A program made the translations under genes and the position numbers. Shown here in pieces: positions 59,793 through 64,000 of a stretch of DNA of 64,000 nucleotides. This DNA is from Xiphias gladius (lineage: Eukaryota > Chordata > Actinopteri > Istiophoriformes > Xiphiidae). Within the stretch, counting starts at the first letter, position 1. Each line of letters begins with the position of its first letter. Under the pieces are notes generated by a model that saw nothing but the letters and a program-made list of their open reading frames with translations, made no database searches and was not told where the DNA came from. The stretch covers positions 9,099,026-9,163,025 of the forward strand of contig NC_053406.1 in NCBI RefSeq assembly GCF_016859285.1. The letters are read 5' to 3'.

Positions 59793-60096
59793 CTTTGCAA
59801 CGTCCTGACAACGCTGTCATGTGACCTCGGCGGTGTCAAAAAAGACTAGAAAACTGTCATTGAGCTCTTACTCGCCCAGTTTGCGTTTTTGATGATTTAC
59901 GTACCGGTAAAACTGCTGTGGAACAGTCTGGTGAGCCAATATTAATGGTCAAAATCAAGAAAAACTACTAAAAAAAAAAAAAATTAGAAAAACTCAAGTT
60001 CCCATAATTCCTCGCCCCATTTCCGCATATACAGGTTGTCTAAGGGGCTCTTGCACGGGTGAACTTCCTTTCGCTCCGACATCTTGACGAGGAAAC
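59793..60096. promoter_or_regulatory. Bidirectional promoter of trappc4 and rps25
   Basis: 304 bp separate the two start codons on opposite strands, so both 5' UTRs and promoters must share this space. A pyrimidine tract at 60064-60072 (CTTCCTTTC) after a purine-containing context fits a TOP-type start for rps25, giving a 5' UTR of about 33 nt. An A-run at about 59969-59983 lies in the middle. No TATA box is evident for either gene. Confidence 0.7.
60064..60072 (+). promoter_or_regulatory. rps25: Candidate 5' TOP tract of rps25
   Basis: Vertebrate ribosomal protein mRNAs begin with a C followed by 4-15 pyrimidines, conferring mTOR-dependent translation. CTTCCTTTC, 25 nt before the start codon's surrounding GAGGAAACATGG, fits. 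The start site is inferred from the motif only. Confidence 0.5.
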
Positions 60097-62714
<2,618 letters not shown>

Positions 62715-62867
62715 TCAGGTACAACAGCTGAAACTACATCTGCATCGGTGCTTTTTTATAATATCCTTCAGTTTTTTTTGTAGCTGCATTAACTGATGTA
62801 CAATCCTTTTTTTTTTTTTTTGTCTTACAGGTTCTCCTGTTTGTTTCCTGTTTGTAATGAAAGGTGA

Positions 62868-62873
62868 AATAAA
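62868..62873 (+). promoter_or_regulatory. rps25: Poly(A) signal AATAAA of rps25
   Basis: Canonical hexamer 38 bp into the last non-coding exon (from 62831). The mRNA 3' end is expected near 62890, giving a very short 3' UTR typical of ribosomal protein genes. Confidence 0.8.
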
Positions 62874-62891
62874 AAACCATAAAGACAAAAT

Positions 62892-64000
62892 GTAATCTGT
62901 GTATTTGTCTTCTACTGTTCATGTGTCTTTAACTGGTTTCCCTGCTGGTTTGGTAATTGTTATAACCAGTTTGTTTTCTTGTTAGTAACAATGTGTTCAT
63001 AATATTGTAGATAGAATTTTATGCTTATCAAAGGTTACATCCAGGAAAATGGCACAATACTTTGGACCTATGCTGAAAAATATTAAGATCTTGGTCAAGA
63101 AATGTTAAAGTATGAAATTAAAATTCGAGTGTCAAACTGTCTAATAGGCAGCTAAGAGCATGATAAGTTAAGGATGTCGCTAATAAACGTCCACTAACCA
63201 GGCAGCGGAATAATTTAGTAGTTCCCACTGTCTTCTCAGTAGGAACTGATCTGTGTCAAGATTTTTGTGCACTCTTTTCCCCTCCTAGCTGAAAAGCTGT
63301 GTGCTGTGTATAAATTAGACGACACTCGCACCTTTTGCTTTAGACCAATGTAGTGGTCTCAGACCTGCAGTTGGGCTTCAGGTAATGAGTTAACTACAAA
63401 GAACACACATCCTCATTGGCACAAAAATGTTTGAGGAACTCTGATTAGTGGAAAAAATATATATTTTCAAAACATGCCATAAAACAGAGAGGAGGCTACT
63501 TGGGATCTGACTGCAATAATAAAACAAAGCAGGCGCTCATGATGAACAAGTTGTTAAACACTGTCCTAAGATTTTAAAAAAACTAATTCCACCATGAATG
63601 AAGGCAGATTACTTTATCACGTTGGTCTTGTATTCAACTATGTAGCCACATTAATCAAGACTTTTAACCTTTGTACTTTTAACAAAAGAGTGTGCCTTGA
63701 CTTTTTGAGGGGCAGGTGTGGGAATCAGTCTTTTAATGAAGTTTTAAATCTGACTGGTTTTGGATACTTGGGAAAAAAGCACTTACTTCCACATTATGTG
63801 GGTTCATGAAGCCAATCTTACTCATGCGGCAAAGAGACAAGCTGTTGAGACATTATTCTGTTCAAAATAGGACACTTGGGATGAGTGCTGTACTGACTCA
63901 AGAGCCTGTGCTGCTGGATACATTTACACCTCATTAGTGTTGTGCATTGAATTACTACAGCGTCTTTGTTAATGTCCTCAGCTCTGCACTCACACCGTGT
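62892..64000. other. Intergenic region downstream of rps25
   Basis: 1.1 kb to the window end. It contains only short ORFs without recognisable homology (for example 71 codons at 63594-63809) and no clear repeat or RNA gene. Confidence 0.7.

Noticed and set aside
63594..63809. 71-codon ORF downstream of rps25
   Set aside because: No homology recognised, no splice or promoter context, AT-rich sequence; consistent with chance.

Overview
The window is nuclear DNA from a ray-finned fish, almost certainly a teleost. Every gene is split by GT-AG introns and encodes a protein very close to its vertebrate orthologue. The introns are AT-rich and full of (CA/TG)n microsatellites, a decayed Tc1-like transposon and teleost-type interspersed repeats. 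There are no bacterial, viral, CRISPR or operon-like features. The species cannot be named from the sequence alone.

Layout: (1) 1-8394 holds no coding exon I can support and is probably the first intron of vasp. (2) 8395-16962 (+) carries coding exons 2-14 of vasp, an Ena/VASP actin regulator, with a 3' UTR to about 18.96 kb. (3) 19368-45437 (+) carries the complete clathrin heavy chain gene cltc: 32 constitutive coding exons giving 1,677 aa, plus a 21-nt microexon. Its 3' UTR runs to about 46.99 kb. (4) 50987-47296 (-) carries cfap45, a ciliary microtubule inner protein of 542 aa. (5) 53011-57413 (+) carries slc37a4, the ER glucose-6-phosphate translocase of 427 aa. (6) 59792-58261 (-) carries trappc4, a TRAPP vesicle-tethering subunit of 219 aa. 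(7) 60097-62714 (+) carries rps25, ribosomal protein eS25 of 123 aa. (8) 62.9-64.0 kb has nothing I can call.

The genes do not form one pathway. slc37a4, trappc4 and rps25 keep the order and relative orientation they have on human 11q23.3: slc37a4 and trappc4 converge, trappc4 and rps25 diverge from a short shared promoter. cltc and cfap45 end tail to tail with poly(A) signals about 70 bp apart. vasp and cltc run head to tail about 0.4 kb apart. Exon boundaries were read by hand from splice dinucleotides, reading-frame phase and family homology; each assembled frame closes without internal stops.

I found no unknown multi-gene system. The observations most worth following are: the cltc microexon with an RBFOX motif; a cltc 3' splice site made of about 56 GT repeats with no polypyrimidine tract; a vasp with a Mena-like Leu-Glu-Arg-Glu-Arg repeat but no recognisable RRxS phosphosite before its proline region; a recent 152-bp duplication inserted into an old Tc1-like terminal repeat; an RFX X-box upstream of cfap45; and an unidentified hydrophobic ORF in a vasp intron.
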